DNA of 34,967 nucleotides. Source: SAR116 cluster bacterium AG-335-B03 (GTDB lineage Bacteria > Pseudomonadota > Alphaproteobacteria > Puniceispirillales > Marisalimonadaceae). The number at the start of each line of letters is the position of its first letter. Positions within the stretch are counted from its first letter, which is position 1. Both the position numbers and the translations under genes were made by a program. The notes under the pieces are model-generated. The model was not told where the DNA came from and searched no databases. It saw only the letters and a list, made by a program, of their open reading frames with translations. Of this stretch, positions 17,719 to 27,526 are shown piece by piece. The DNA lies in the NCBI GenBank assembly GCA_003282435.1, contig QBZG01000014.1, positions 1-34,967 on the forward strand, in the 5' to 3' direction.

Positions 17719-19110
17719 TCAATACCTATAATTATCAGACTTGAAAGGACCTTGGACTGGAACACCGATATAATCAGCTTGCTCATTTGATAATTTAGAT
17801 AAAGTTGCCCCTACTTTTTCCAAATGGAATGTAGCGACTTTTTCATCTAGATGTCTTGGTAACGTATAGACCTTATTTTCATAGTTTTTAGAATTTTGCC
17901 AAATTTCAATCTGTGCTAAAACTTGATTGGTAAATGAAGCACTCATTACAAAGCTGGGGTGCCCAGTTGCACAACCCAAGTTAACTAATCTTCCCTTTGC
18001 TAACACAATTAATCGTTTACCATCTTGAAACTCTACTTCATCCACTTGAGGTTTAACTTCTGACCACTTCATATTTTGTAATGATTCAACCTGTATTTCA
18101 GAATCAAAATGACCTATATTACAAACTATAGCTCTATCTTTCATATCTCTCATGTGGTCAACTGTAATAACATCTTTATTACCAGTTGCGGTTACAAAAA
18201 TGTCTCCTCTTGGACAAGCTTCTTCCATTGAACACACCTCATAACCTTCCATTGCAGCTTGTAACGCGCAAATTGGGTCAATCTCTGTTACAATCACTCT
18301 TGCTCCACCCTGACGAAGGGAAGCCGCTGAACCTTTACCAACATCACCAAATCCAGCTACTACAGCTACTTTACCGGATAACATGACATCTGTAGCCCTT
18401 CTAATACCATCAACTAAAGATTCTCTACATCCGTATAAATTGTCAAACTTAGATTTTGTTACAGAGTCATTTACATTTATCGCCGGAAAAGGAAGATCAC
18501 CTTTTTCAGCCATTTGGTATAATCTTAAAACACCTGTCGTTGTTTCTTCTGTTACTCCTTTAATACTATTTTTGACCTTAGTAAACCAACCTGGAGAAGA
18601 TTTAAGTCTAGACATGATTTGAGTTTTAAGCGCCTCTTCTTCTTCATTAGCTGGTGACGCAAGCACCCTTTCTCCACTTTCAGCTTTTGCTCCCAAAATT
18701 ATGTAAAGTGTGGCATCTCCACCGTCATCTAGAATCATATTAGCAAACGTACCTTTAGACCATGTAAATATTTTATCAACATACTCCCAATACTCTTTTA
18801 GAGTTTCACCCTTTTTAGCAAAAACTGGGATATTTTGTTCAGCAATAGCCGAAGCAGCGTGATCTTGTGTTGAATATATATTACAACTAGCCCATCTAAC
18901 GGTTGCTCCAAGGCTTACCAAAGTTTCAATAAGTACGGCTGTTTGTATAGTCATATGTAAACAGCCTGCTATTCTAGTTCCTTTTAATGGTTGTTCTTTT
19001 CCATATAATTCTCTGCAAGCAGTCAATCCTGGCATCTCTGTCTCAGCAATTGATATTTCTTTTCTTCCCCAGTTGGCAAGGCTAATATCTGATATTGAAT
19101 AATCTTTCAT
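17719..19110 (-). CDS. ahcY: Adenosylhomocysteinase
   Basis: It hydrolyses S-adenosylhomocysteine to adenosine and homocysteine, relieving product inhibition of methyltransferases. The 463-residue length suits the bacterial form with the extra insert. It has [38 protein letters not shown], the NAD motif [26 protein letters not shown] and the C-terminal dimer tail ending DNYRY. AAGGA precedes ATG 19110. It is the first gene of a coupled ahcY-tsaE-sbcB run. I saw no SAH-riboswitch-like structure in its 88-base leader. Confidence 0.98.
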   Translation of the reverse strand: MKDYSISDISLANWGRKEISIAETEMPGLTACRELYGKEQPLKGTRIAGCLHMTIQTAVLIETLVSLGATVRWASCNIYSTQDHAASAIAEQNIPVFAKKGETLKEYWEYVDKIFTWSKGTFANMILDDGGDATLYIILGAKAESGERVLASPANEEEEALKTQIMSRLKSSPGWFTKVKNSIKGVTEETTTGVLRLYQMAEKGDLPFPAINVNDSVTKSKFDNLYGCRESLVDGIRRATDVMLSGKVAVVAGFGDVGKGSAASLRQGGARVIVTEIDPICALQAAMEGYEVCSMEEACPRGDIFVTATGNKDVITVDHMRDMKDRAIVCNIGHFDSEIQVESLQNMKWSEVKPQVDEVEFQDGKRLIVLAKGRLVNLGCATGHPSFVMSASFTNQVLAQIEIWQNSKNYENKVYTLPRHLDEKVATFHLEKVGATLSKLSNEQADYIGVPVQGPFKSDNYRY

Positions 19111-19198
19111 AATAATCCTTAAAAATATTTATACTCCTATAACACTCTAACTATCTTTTGAAAACTGTGAATTTATTACTTTTTAATTTTTTATGCTT

Positions 19199-20797
19199 TT
19201 ATATTTCTAGAAAACTGACTTTAACACTACCTCCGACACATTCATTCTTTTGGTTAAATCTATTTAAAGCTTCAATAGTCCCTCCATGCGCTAAGACTAT
19301 TTGTTTTGAAATGGATAAACCCAAGCCAGAATGATTTCCAAACTTTTCATTTTTAGGTCTGTCTGTATAAAATCTATCAAAAACTTTATTTAGAGATCCA
19401 TTCGAGAAACCTGGACCACTATCTTCAACGAGAATAATAACATGTTCTAAGCTTTTTTCTAAACGTATATTTATAATCTGTTTATCAGTTGAAAAAGAAA
19501 CCGCATTTTGTATTAAATTATCAAAAACCTGTGCAATCTTATTTTCATTACCAAAAATATACATATCTTCGGAATATTTTAAAAAATTTATATTACAATC
19601 AACTGTGGATGATCTTACATCAACCAAAGTTTCAAGTAGAATCGAAATGTTTATTTTTTTCATTTCTATTCTAGATAATTCTGAATCTAGCCTTGAAGCT
19701 GCAGAAATATCGTTAATTAATCTATTAATTCTTTCAACATCATTTTGGATAACTTTTATTAATTTTTTCTGTTCACTTGCACTTCTTACTTTACTAATTG
19801 TTTCTGAAGCAGACCTCACAGATGTTATAGGATTTTTTAACTCATGTGCGACATCCGCAGCAAATTCTGCTATGTGATCTATTCTTTTTTGTAATTCATT
19901 AGTCATTTTGAAAAATGATCGCGCTAGTTTCCCTATTTCGTCCTTTCTAAATCTAAATTCACTTAGATTAAAAGTTTTCATCATTTTGTCTTCTGCTATT
20001 TTATCAGCCTCATTTGATAACTTTACTATAGGGTTAGTTATTGATCTTCCAAAATAAAGAGCAAGAGTAATGGTTGCTAATAAAATTACCCCAAATGCTT
20101 TAAAAAGTTCAGTTTCCAAGTCTACTAATTCTTTTTCTATTTTACTACCCGAAACTGATAGAAGAACAGCGCCCCTAATCATGCGAATATTTTTAATAGG
20201 AATTGCAACTGATAAAAATAAATTTCCACTTTTATCTTGCCTGAGCACTTTTGTGTTTTCACCTCTCAGAGCCATGATAACTTCTGGAAAATCTTCTAAC
20301 GAAAATTCTCTATTATCAACATAAAGTGGAAGATTTAGTGGTTTTGATATAATATTTGAAAATAAAAAGACAAAGTCAGTGAAATAAGTTTTTAAAGAAA
20401 AATCCTTATCTACGGATGGTAAAGGACTTACTTTAACAAATGGACTATATTTCATGCTTGCTTTTGTGTCAGCTATTAAATTCCCGTATATATTGAAAAG
20501 TCTTGCTCTAATGTTAGATCCATAATCAACTTTAGGAATAAGACTTTGTAACGCAGGACTAGAGATTTGATTATTTTGAATTAGGCCATATTGGTTTTCT
20601 GCCAACGCAAGTGCTTTCGTAAGAGTAAGACCTTGTCTTTCTATGGCTGCAAACTCAGATTTAATCAAAATTTCTTGATACTTGTTGAAGTAAATTATAA
20701 TGATAGGATATAATAAAACTGGTAATAAAATTATAAATAATATTCTCATTTTAAGAGGAAAATATAATCTCTTTATAATTCTAAAAAACTTTCTCAA
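19199..20797 (-). CDS. chvG: ChvG-type sensor histidine kinase
   Basis: It is a membrane sensor kinase that phosphorylates the adjacent ChvI-type regulator. The 532-residue protein has a first membrane segment at about 18-37 and a periplasmic domain of about 190 residues. The second membrane segment is at about 231-249, followed by a HAMP linker (GRSITNPIVKLSNEADKIA). The H box AADVAHELKNPITSVR carries His318. N (NKIAQVFDNLIQNA), G1 (DSGPGFS) and G2 (GLGLSI) boxes are complete. Three bases separate it from chvI. In other alphaproteobacteria ChvG/ChvI responds to acid and envelope stress; the signal here is not known. Confidence 0.9.
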   Translation of the reverse strand: MRKFFRIIKRLYFPLKMRILFIILLPVLLYPIIIIYFNKYQEILIKSEFAAIERQGLTLTKALALAENQYGLIQNNQISSPALQSLIPKVDYGSNIRARLFNIYGNLIADTKASMKYSPFVKVSPLPSVDKDFSLKTYFTDFVFLFSNIISKPLNLPLYVDNREFSLEDFPEVIMALRGENTKVLRQDKSGNLFLSVAIPIKNIRMIRGAVLLSVSGSKIEKELVDLETELFKAFGVILLATITLALYFGRSITNPIVKLSNEADKIAEDKMMKTFNLSEFRFRKDEIGKLARSFFKMTNELQKRIDHIAEFAADVAHELKNPITSVRSASETISKVRSASEQKKLIKVIQNDVERINRLINDISAASRLDSELSRIEMKKINISILLETLVDVRSSTVDCNINFLKYSEDMYIFGNENKIAQVFDNLIQNAVSFSTDKQIINIRLEKSLEHVIILVEDSGPGFSNGSLNKVFDRFYTDRPKNEKFGNHSGLGLSISKQIVLAHGGTIEALNRFNQKNECVGGSVKVSFLEI

Positions 20798-20800
20798 TTT

Positions 20801-21490
20801 TTATACATCTCTATACCTATACCCAACACCATATAGAGTTTCAATACAATCAAAATTTTTATCAAAAATTCTAAATTTTCTTCTCATTCTCTTTATATGA
20901 CTATCAATAGTTCTGTCATCAACATATATAGTTTCACCATATGCTGTGTCTATAAGTTGATCTCTATTTTTTACTAATCCTGGTCTAAGTGCCAATGTAT
21001 AAAGTATTAAAAATTCTGTAACAGTCAGCCTTATCTCTTGTCCTTTCCACTTACAAAGATGCCTGTCTGGATCAAGGGATAACTCATTTCTTTGGATCAT
21101 TTTATCTGATGAATCTGAATTTTTAAATAAAGTCCTTCTAAGGACTGCTCTTATTCTTTCTATCAGTAGTTTTTGCGAAAATGGCTTAGTTATGTAGTCA
21201 TCAGCACCCATTCTAAGACCAATTGCTTCGTCTATTTCATCATCTTTACTAGTTAAAAAAATAACTGGTACATCATTAGAAACCCTAATACGTTTTAAAA
21301 GTTCCATACCATCCATTTTTGGCATTTTAATGTCTAAAACAGCTATATCCGGAGAGTTTCTTTGTAATGCAACAAGTCCTTGTTCACTATCATTATAAGT
21401 TTCAACTGACCAACCCTCTGCCCTTAAGGCAAGGGAAACAGATGCTAAAATATTACTATCATCATCAACAAGTATTATCTTTTCACTCAT
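20801..21490 (-). CDS. chvI: ChvI-type response regulator (OmpR family)
   Basis: The 229-residue protein has an N-terminal receiver domain with the acidic pocket LVDDD at 8-12, phosphoacceptor Asp53 in [11 protein letters not shown], Thr in FLTSKDD and Lys in ADDYITKPF. It is followed by an OmpR-type winged helix ending in [15 protein letters not shown] and GVGYRY. It forms a two-gene operon with the kinase. It is assigned to ChvI because of the pairing and the nearby ahcY, which is a common alphaproteobacterial setting. Confidence 0.9.
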   Translation of the reverse strand: MSEKIILVDDDSNILASVSLALRAEGWSVETYNDSEQGLVALQRNSPDIAVLDIKMPKMDGMELLKRIRVSNDVPVIFLTSKDDEIDEAIGLRMGADDYITKPFSQKLLIERIRAVLRRTLFKNSDSSDKMIQRNELSLDPDRHLCKWKGQEIRLTVTEFLILYTLALRPGLVKNRDQLIDTAYGETIYVDDRTIDSHIKRMRRKFRIFDKNFDCIETLYGVGYRYRDV

Positions 21491-21596
21491 TATTTCACCT
21501 GTATTTAAAAAAATAATTATTTATTTATGATTATTTGATGAGAAAATTTAGGTTTATTCAAGGCTAAATTAAGTTAATTTATGTTAAATAATATAA

Positions 21597-24443
21597 TCAA
21601 TGAGCTTCAGCCCAATTATTTCCAACACCTACATCTACTTTTAAGTTAACTTTCAAAGGTACGATTGGTAAGTTAGCAGCTTCCATTATGGGTAGTATAA
21701 CATTTGTAAATTCTTCAATATTTTTTTCTTTAATTTCAAATACTAACTCATCATGGACTTGCATCAGCATAGAAATTTCTTTTTTATTTAGTAACTGTTT
21801 ATGAATTTTAATCATCGCCAATTTAATAATGTCCGCTGCAGTACCTTGAATAGGAGCATTAATAGCTTGCCTTTCTGCAAACCCTCTCAGCTTTTGGTTT
21901 TTGGAATTACTATGATTAATATAAACACGTCTATTAAATAAAGTTTCTACATAGCCATCACTATCTAAATTAGATTTAATTTGTTCCATATAATCTCTAA
22001 TTTTTGGGAATCTGTAGAAGTATGAACTAATAAAATCCTTTGCTTCATTTGCAGAACATTTTAACTGCTTTGCAAGACCATATGCTGAAATACCATAGAT
22101 AATTCCAAAATTAATTGCCTTTGCCTTTCTTCTAAACTCTGAAGTCATTTCTTTTATTGGTATACCAAACACCTTAGAGGCAGTATCGGCGTGAATATCT
22201 AAATTATCATTAAACGCATCCAACATCTTATTTTCATCTGCAATATGAGCAATCAACCTTAATTCAATTTGAGAATAATCCATTGAAACTAATTTGAAGC
22301 CCTGCTTTGGCTCAAAAGCTGTTCTAATTAACCTTCCTTCTTCAGTTCTAATTGGTATGTTTTGTAAATTTGGATTTGAAGAAGACAGCCTTCCAGTGCT
22401 TGCTCCAACCATAGAATAGTTAGTGTGAACTCTATGAGTTTTTGAGTTTATTTGTTCAACTAACGCATCCGTGTAAGTGCTTTTAAGTTTAGAAAAATGT
22501 CTCCAACTCAAAATAACGTCTCCAATTGCATATCCCATGTCAGAAATTTTTTCTAATATTTCAACACTTGTTTGCCAGGAGCCATTTTTTGAACGTTTGC
22601 CGCCTTCAATTTTCATCTTATCAAATAAAATTTCTCCTAATTGTTTGGGAGAACCTATATTGAAATTAGTTTTACTCATTTTGAATATTTGCTCTTCCAA
22701 TTTATCAATCTGACTTGATAAATTTTTAGAAATTTCATTGAGTTTTTTAGGATTAATGATTATCCCTGTATTTTCCATTTCTAACAATACATTAATCAAT
22801 GGATTTTCTAGTCTTTTATAAACTGAAAACTTTTTATCATTAATTATTCTTGGTAAAACTCTATTGTAAATTGATAGAGTTATATCAGCATCTTCAGCCG
22901 CGTAATTTAGCGCATCTAAGGGAGACAATTGATTAAATGAAATTTTATTTTTTCCTTTTCCACAAATATCATCATATTTGATGGTATCATGGTTTAATTC
23001 ACGCAATGCTAAAGCATCTAATTTGTGGCTATCCACTCTTCCTGGATCTACCACATATGAAATACACATAGTATCACTAACAGGATTTAAATTAATATTA
23101 CCATTATGTTCTTGTTTCATTACTAATGAATCGTATTTAATGTTATGACCAATTTTTAAAATTGAACTATCTTCTAGAAGTGGTTTAATTAAGGAAATTG
23201 CGTCACCAAATGGAATTTGTTTAAATGATTTTACATCGTCAAAAATAAACCCTGACTGATTATTTTCCAAATTTATTCCATGCCTTAAAGGTATATAACA
23301 AGCCTCACCTTCTTCAAATGACAATGATAGACCAACTAAGTTAGCATTTTTAGCATTTAAAGAGTCCGTTTCACAATCTACAGCAATAGTAGATTTATCA
23401 TAACATCTGTATAAAAAAAGTTTTAAGTCCGATAAATTTTCAATTAAATAATAATTTTTTGAAATGGATTTAAACTCTTGATCATTTTTAATAACATCTA
23501 ATTTTGAAACTTTTGATTCTTCTTTGATTTCTTCTTTCACAACATTTTCATATTTATTTAATAAGCTTTTAAATCCATGGGCTTTTAAAAAAGGAATTAA
23601 TTTATTAAGTTCCAAAATAGAATTTATTTTGAACTCATCAATTTTTGAAATAACTGGTACATCTTTTTTTAAGGTTACTAATGATCTAGATAATCTTGCT
23701 TGATCAGCATATTCTATCAAATTTTCTCTTCTTTTATTTTGTTTTATTTCAGTTGCTCTGATTAACAGTTGTTCTAAATCACCGTATTGATTTATTAACT
23801 CCGCAGCTGTTTTAACACCAATTCCAGGAACTCCAGGTATATTGTCACTGCTATCACCTGCAAGTGATTGAACATCAATCACTTTACTTGGATAAACCCC
23901 AAATTTTTCAAAAACTTGCTCATCATTAATCCAATATTGTTTCATTGGATCAAATAATATTGTGTTATCATCAACTAATTGCATAAGATCTTTGTCACTA
24001 GAAATTATGATTACCTTTTTATTTGTTTTTTGGGCAATGTTTGAATATGTTGCTATTAAGTCGTCAGCTTCAAAACCCTCCATTTCAACAACAGGTAAGC
24101 CAATAGCATTAGTTGCTTCTCTAATAATTGAAAATTGGGGAATTAATTCTTCCGGAGGATCAGATCGATTAGCTTTATATAATTTGTAAAGATCATTCCT
24201 AAATGTTTTTCTTGCAACGTCAAATATAACAGCTACGTACATTGGTTTAAAATCATCAATCAGTTTGAGTAACATTTTTGTATAACCAAACACTGCATTG
24301 ACAGGCACCCCATTTTCATTTGTCATAGAGGGTAACCCATAAAAAGCTCTAAAAATATACCCTGAACCATCAATTAATATTAAATTATTCGGGTCATTCA
24401 ATTTTATATCTGGTCTTTTAGTGTGTTTTAAATTATCGCTCAT
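21597..24443 (-). CDS. polA: DNA polymerase I
   Basis: It removes RNA primers, fills gaps and takes part in repair. All three domains are visible in 948 residues. The 5'-3' nuclease covers about 1-300 (LIDGSGYIFRAFYGLP, EGFEADDLIAT, SGDSSDNIPGVPGIG-like segment). The 3'-5' proofreading domain looks active, with VDCETDSL, GHNIKYDSLV and YAAEDADITL. The polymerase domain has GRLSSSNPNLQNIP, MDYSQIELRLIAHI, RRKAKAINFGIIYG and MQVHDELVFE. It starts at ATG 24443 and diverges from the ABC gene over a 137-base AT-rich gap that should hold both promoters. Confidence 0.98.
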   Translation of the reverse strand: MSDNLKHTKRPDIKLNDPNNLILIDGSGYIFRAFYGLPSMTNENGVPVNAVFGYTKMLLKLIDDFKPMYVAVIFDVARKTFRNDLYKLYKANRSDPPEELIPQFSIIREATNAIGLPVVEMEGFEADDLIATYSNIAQKTNKKVIIISSDKDLMQLVDDNTILFDPMKQYWINDEQVFEKFGVYPSKVIDVQSLAGDSSDNIPGVPGIGVKTAAELINQYGDLEQLLIRATEIKQNKRRENLIEYADQARLSRSLVTLKKDVPVISKIDEFKINSILELNKLIPFLKAHGFKSLLNKYENVVKEEIKEESKVSKLDVIKNDQEFKSISKNYYLIENLSDLKLFLYRCYDKSTIAVDCETDSLNAKNANLVGLSLSFEEGEACYIPLRHGINLENNQSGFIFDDVKSFKQIPFGDAISLIKPLLEDSSILKIGHNIKYDSLVMKQEHNGNINLNPVSDTMCISYVVDPGRVDSHKLDALALRELNHDTIKYDDICGKGKNKISFNQLSPLDALNYAAEDADITLSIYNRVLPRIINDKKFSVYKRLENPLINVLLEMENTGIIINPKKLNEISKNLSSQIDKLEEQIFKMSKTNFNIGSPKQLGEILFDKMKIEGGKRSKNGSWQTSVEILEKISDMGYAIGDVILSWRHFSKLKSTYTDALVEQINSKTHRVHTNYSMVGASTGRLSSSNPNLQNIPIRTEEGRLIRTAFEPKQGFKLVSMDYSQIELRLIAHIADENKMLDAFNDNLDIHADTASKVFGIPIKEMTSEFRRKAKAINFGIIYGISAYGLAKQLKCSANEAKDFISSYFYRFPKIRDYMEQIKSNLDSDGYVETLFNRRVYINHSNSKNQKLRGFAERQAINAPIQGTAADIIKLAMIKIHKQLLNKKEISMLMQVHDELVFEIKEKNIEEFTNVILPIMEAANLPIVPLKVNLKVDVGVGNNWAEAH

Positions 24444-24580
24444 TTAAGATTATTTTGAAAAAAATTACAGTTATTTTATTGATATTATATTATAAATAAA
24501 TTGATGTAATTGTCATTAAATCATAAAGATCTGATATTTTTTTTTTGGGGATATGAGAAAAATCATTAGAAAGATTATAA

Positions 24581-25549
24581 ATGAATAAAAATTATTGGGA
24601 AATTCCAGATAATAAATTAGCCTTGGAAATTAAAAATCTTAATAAATCCTATGATGGAGATACTAAAAATAATGCATTAAACAATGTATCTTTAAATATA
24701 CCAGCTAGAAGTATTTTTGGTCTTTTGGGCCCTAATGGTGCAGGTAAATCAACGCTGATAAATATTATTTCTGGAGCGGTTATTAAAAGTTCTGGCCAGG
24801 TAATTGTATGGGGTTATGATATTGACAAATATAGAAAACAATCAAAATTAGCAATAGGTGTTGTTCCACAAGAGTTAAATATTGATGCTTTTTTTACTCC
24901 TCAAGAAACTTTAAATTTACATTCTGGTATGTTTAATGTTCCTAAAAAATCTTGGAGGACAGATGAATTATTAAAGTTAATGGATTTAAGTAATAAAGCT
25001 AAGAGTTATAGTCGAACATTATCTGGTGGAATGAGAAGAAGGTTACTAGTTGCTAAAGCAATGGTACATTCGCCCCCAATTGTTATACTAGACGAACCTA
25101 CTGCAGGGGTAGATGTAGAGTTAAGACAAAAATTATGGAAATATTTTAAAAAATTGAATGAACAAGGTGTTACTATAATATTAACTACGCACTATCTAGA
25201 AGAGGCAGAAAATTTATGTGACCATATAGCTATTATTAATAAAGGTAGAATTATTACAAATGAAACTACAAATTCTCTTCTTGCAAAATCAAACAAAAAA
25301 ATAATTAAAATCACGTTAAGTAAAAATAAGATTTCGACAAAAGATAAAAATTTTCTTAAAAATATTGGACAAATAATAATTCATGGAAATAAAGTGAAAT
25401 TGCACTTTAATCCTAATAAAATTTCTACGAAAAAAGTTTTTGAAACCTTACATAAATCAAATTTGGATATAATAGATTTATCTACGAAAGATGTTAGTCT
25501 TGAAGATATTTTTATCGATATGACAAGAGAAAACAATAGTAAAATATAA
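24581..25549 (+). CDS. ABC transporter ATP-binding protein (ABC-2/YadG type), no adjacent permease
   Basis: The 322-residue ATPase has Walker A GPNGAGKST at 50-58, the Q-loop VVPQELN, signature LSGGM, Walker B VILDEPTAGVD and switch histidine TTHYLEEAE. It also has a C-terminal extension of about 100 residues, as in YadG/CcmA-like exporters. The next gene starts on the base after its stop and is a GIY-YIG protein, so the membrane partner expected for an ABC-2 exporter is not next door. It may be encoded elsewhere. The substrate is unknown. Confidence 0.85.
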   Translation: MNKNYWEIPDNKLALEIKNLNKSYDGDTKNNALNNVSLNIPARSIFGLLGPNGAGKSTLINIISGAVIKSSGQVIVWGYDIDKYRKQSKLAIGVVPQELNIDAFFTPQETLNLHSGMFNVPKKSWRTDELLKLMDLSNKAKSYSRTLSGGMRRRLLVAKAMVHSPPIVILDEPTAGVDVELRQKLWKYFKKLNEQGVTIILTTHYLEEAENLCDHIAIINKGRIITNETTNSLLAKSNKKIIKITLSKNKISTKDKNFLKNIGQIIIHGNKVKLHFNPNKISTKKVFETLHKSNLDIIDLSTKDVSLEDIFIDMTRENNSKI

Positions 25550-25804
25550 ATGATCTGGTTTGTTTATATGTTAAGATGTAGAGATAATTCAATCTACACT
25601 GGGATAACCAATAACCTAGAAAAAAGAATTGGAGCACATAAGTCAGGAAATGGCTCCAAATATCTTAGAGGAAGATTACCTGTAGAATTGATTTATAAAG
25701 AAGATTTTTTAAATAGAAGTACCGCTTGTAAAAGAGAAATAGAAGTAAAAAAACTAAAGAAAAAAGAAAAAGAATTATTAATAAAGTCTGCAAGCCAAGT
25801 TTAA
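25550..25804 (+). CDS. GIY-YIG nuclease superfamily protein (UPF0213/YhbQ-like)
   Basis: This is an 84-residue single-domain protein. Motifs are FVYMLRC at the start (the GIY position), IYTGITNNLEKRIGAHKSG with the YIG-equivalent TGI and catalytic-type Arg, and GSKYLRGRLPVELIY. It fits the small YhbQ/UPF0213 family, some members of which cut branched or damaged DNA; its role here is unknown. ATG 25550 follows the ABC gene stop with no gap, so the two are almost certainly co-translated. Confidence 0.88.
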   Translation: MIWFVYMLRCRDNSIYTGITNNLEKRIGAHKSGNGSKYLRGRLPVELIYKEDFLNRSTACKREIEVKKLKKKEKELLIKSASQV

Positions 25805-25814
25805 GGGAGAAAAT

Positions 25815-26159
25815 ATGTCTAAATCAAAGTATATTTTTATAGTTTCTATGAATGTAAAGTCTGAATTTGAAAGTCTCTTTAATGAAGTATATGACAAGGA
25901 ACACATACCATATTTATTGGAAGTGTCAGGAGTTAATAAAGTCACAAGAGGTCATGGCGTTCCTTTTATGTTGTCTATTGGAGGTAAAACCAAGTCAATG
26001 GATGCTCCAAGTCAAAAGTTTGTAGCAATGTATGAAATAGAAAATCCAGACGTAGTTAACAGTAGTGAATGGTCTGTAGCAGTAGAAAAAGGACGATGGA
26101 GTACTCACGTAAGGCAACATACTACCGAAAGGTCTCATTTTATGTATAAGTACTGTTAA
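25815..26159 (+). CDS. Small protein resembling dimeric alpha/beta-barrel families
   Basis: This 114-residue protein begins with a hydrophobic strand (KYIFIVSMNV), then FESLFNEVYDKEHIPYLLEVSGVNKVTRG and a later strand KFVAMYEIENPDV. That ferredoxin-like strand-helix-strand pattern and the EHIP-VPGV style segment recall EthD and related stress-response dimeric barrels. GGGAGA at 25805-25810 supports ATG 25815. It follows the GIY-YIG gene by 10 bases, so it is probably in the same operon. It is a distant look-alike of the minus-strand cluster at 31557-33867. Enzyme activity is not assigned. Confidence 0.65.
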   Translation: MSKSKYIFIVSMNVKSEFESLFNEVYDKEHIPYLLEVSGVNKVTRGHGVPFMLSIGGKTKSMDAPSQKFVAMYEIENPDVVNSSEWSVAVEKGRWSTHVRQHTTERSHFMYKYC

Positions 26160-26252
26160 CCTTTAAAGTATAACAATTAAAATATATTTTGTCTTTTTCA
26201 AAGATATTAGTTCATACTAGTTCTACTTATTTATACTTGGGGGAGTGTAGAG

Positions 26253-26472
26253 GTGACAAACATAATTGAAACAAAATTTGGAACTTTAGTTAATAAAAGT
26301 AAAATTGCTTCAGGTAGCGCGTCTAGTATAAAAAAAACTGGAGCTTTTTATATTCTCTATCAGAGTTGGCCAAGATGATATTCGTGAATATTCCTTTACA
26401 GATTTGGCTAGAGCTGCATATGAGAAGAATTATGATTGGTCATCTGGAAGAAAAAATAAAAAAAGAGTCTAA
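26253..26472 (+). pseudogene. Small unknown ORF apparently split by a frameshift
   Basis: From GTG 26253, with a GGGGGAG patch upstream at 26239-26245, a 41-codon frame ends at TGA 26376-26378. The neighbouring frame continues to TAA 26470-26472 with a protein-like sequence (VGQDDIREYSFTDLARAAYE, then a basic tail). Both frames meet after an A8 tract at 26330-26337; one A fewer would join them into about 72 residues. I do not recognise the product, and a second overlapping frame is also open here. The evidence for a gene is therefore the start signal and the composition only. Confidence 0.4.
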
Positions 26473-26696
26473 AGGCTAATACATAATATATTGTATTATA
26501 CAAAGATTTAATTTTATTTAATAACTTATTATAATAAATTATTATTGTTAAAGATATTTAATTGATAAATACATGTCAGATTTTTAAGCTGATACATATC
26601 TTTTAATTATAGAAAATTCATATAAATTGATTAATTTTTAATAACAAAGATAGTTTCTGCATAAAAAAATTACATAAACCCAACTTGTTTTGAAAA

Positions 26697-26720
26697 AAAC
26701 TTTGAGATACTTCAAAGTTT
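26697..26720 (-). terminator. Possible rho-independent terminator (minus strand)
   Basis: AAACTTTGA (26697-26705) and TCAAAGTTT (26712-26720) form a perfect nine-base-pair stem with a 6-base loop. On the minus strand the stem runs straight into a seven-T tract, the classic terminator form, although the stem is AT-rich. It could end transcripts from the minus-strand genes to its right, or insulate the plus-strand gene at 26764. The 291 bases between 26473 and 26763 otherwise show nothing I can name. Confidence 0.45.
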
Positions 26721-26763
26721 GTTCATTATAACATAACCATGGGGGAAAACATGGAGAATAAAT

Positions 26764-26976
26764 ATGTTTTTTGCAATTATGTTAGTATGTTCGCCAATGA
26801 ACTTAATCCATCACGAAAAAGAATGTTTTGGGATTGAGGATACTAAAGGCTACTATTCAACAGAAGCTAAATGTAATAAAAGAATAAAGGAAATGGAAAA
26901 TGAGCTATTACACGTCATAAATTATCCAGCAATTATTAGTAAGAATTGCATTAAAGTTAAATTAGAATCTGTATAA
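26764..26976 (+). CDS. Small cysteine-containing protein, unknown
   Basis: This is a 70-residue protein with a short hydrophobic N-terminus (MFFAIMLVCSPMNLI) that could be a weak signal or membrane segment. Three further regions carry Cys (KECFG, AKCNK, KNCIK). The pattern FSTEEEC-like (YYSTEAKCNKRI) followed by a C-terminal Cys is like small secreted-type proteins I have seen in marine bacterial genomes, but no function is known to me. GGAG at 26754-26757 supports ATG 26764. It stands alone. Confidence 0.5.
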   Translation: MFFAIMLVCSPMNLIHHEKECFGIEDTKGYYSTEAKCNKRIKEMENELLHVINYPAIISKNCIKVKLESV

Positions 26977-27106
26977 TTATAACTTAAATAATTTAGAATT
27001 TTTATTTAACTCATTAGATACAAATTCCTTTAAGAATATTAGTTTAGATAAAAATTTATTGATTTGTGCACAGCTTAGCAAATAAAAAAAGTAATACTTA
27101 TTATTT

Positions 27107-27449
27107 TCAACTAAACCAATTATCATATTCTAGATAGGTTACAATAATTGCTAAAATGATATATGCACTAGCATACCATTTAAAAATATAGGGGTGTGGC
27201 TTTCCATTTTTTTTCAATTTGTGTCCTTTTAAAAAAATATTTTTATTAAAATATGTACCCAATTCCAATACTAAGCAACCAAAAAGCAACAAATAAAAAA
27301 TGTAAAAAAATAGAAAAATAAATTGCTTTTAAAAACTTGTTTTTACCATTATCCCACCAACTGACAAATATATATATAAACTTTGAAAATTTATTCTCTC
27401 CGTCATTCCACCAATTAGTAAACTTTTTTTCTGTCAGTTTTCTGTTCAT
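27107..27449 (-). pseudogene. Two-span membrane protein, split by a one-base frameshift; internal WW repeat
   Basis: Two overlapping minus-strand frames look like one protein. The first, from ATG 27449, has a tandem repeat with an 18-residue period (TNWWNDGENKFSKFIYIF, then SWWDNGKNKFLKAIYF). It continues with a membrane segment FLHFLFVAFWLLSIGIG and stops. The second picks up as GTYFNKNIFLKGHK and ends with a second membrane segment (YASAYIILAIIVTYLEY). Removing one G from the GGG near 27260 joins them into 113 coherent residues with two spans. No function is recognised. It is either a real frameshift or a sequence error. Confidence 0.6.
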
Positions 27450-27526
27450 AAGTCACTTTAGGACAAGCAATAAATATTTTCAATTTTTAAAATTTTAATC
27501 ATCAATAAGTACATATATCATCTTAT

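Noticed and set aside
19111-19198. SAH or SAM riboswitch before ahcY
   Set aside because: The 88-base leader shows no paired arms or conserved GC-rich core; only AAGGA before the start is visible.
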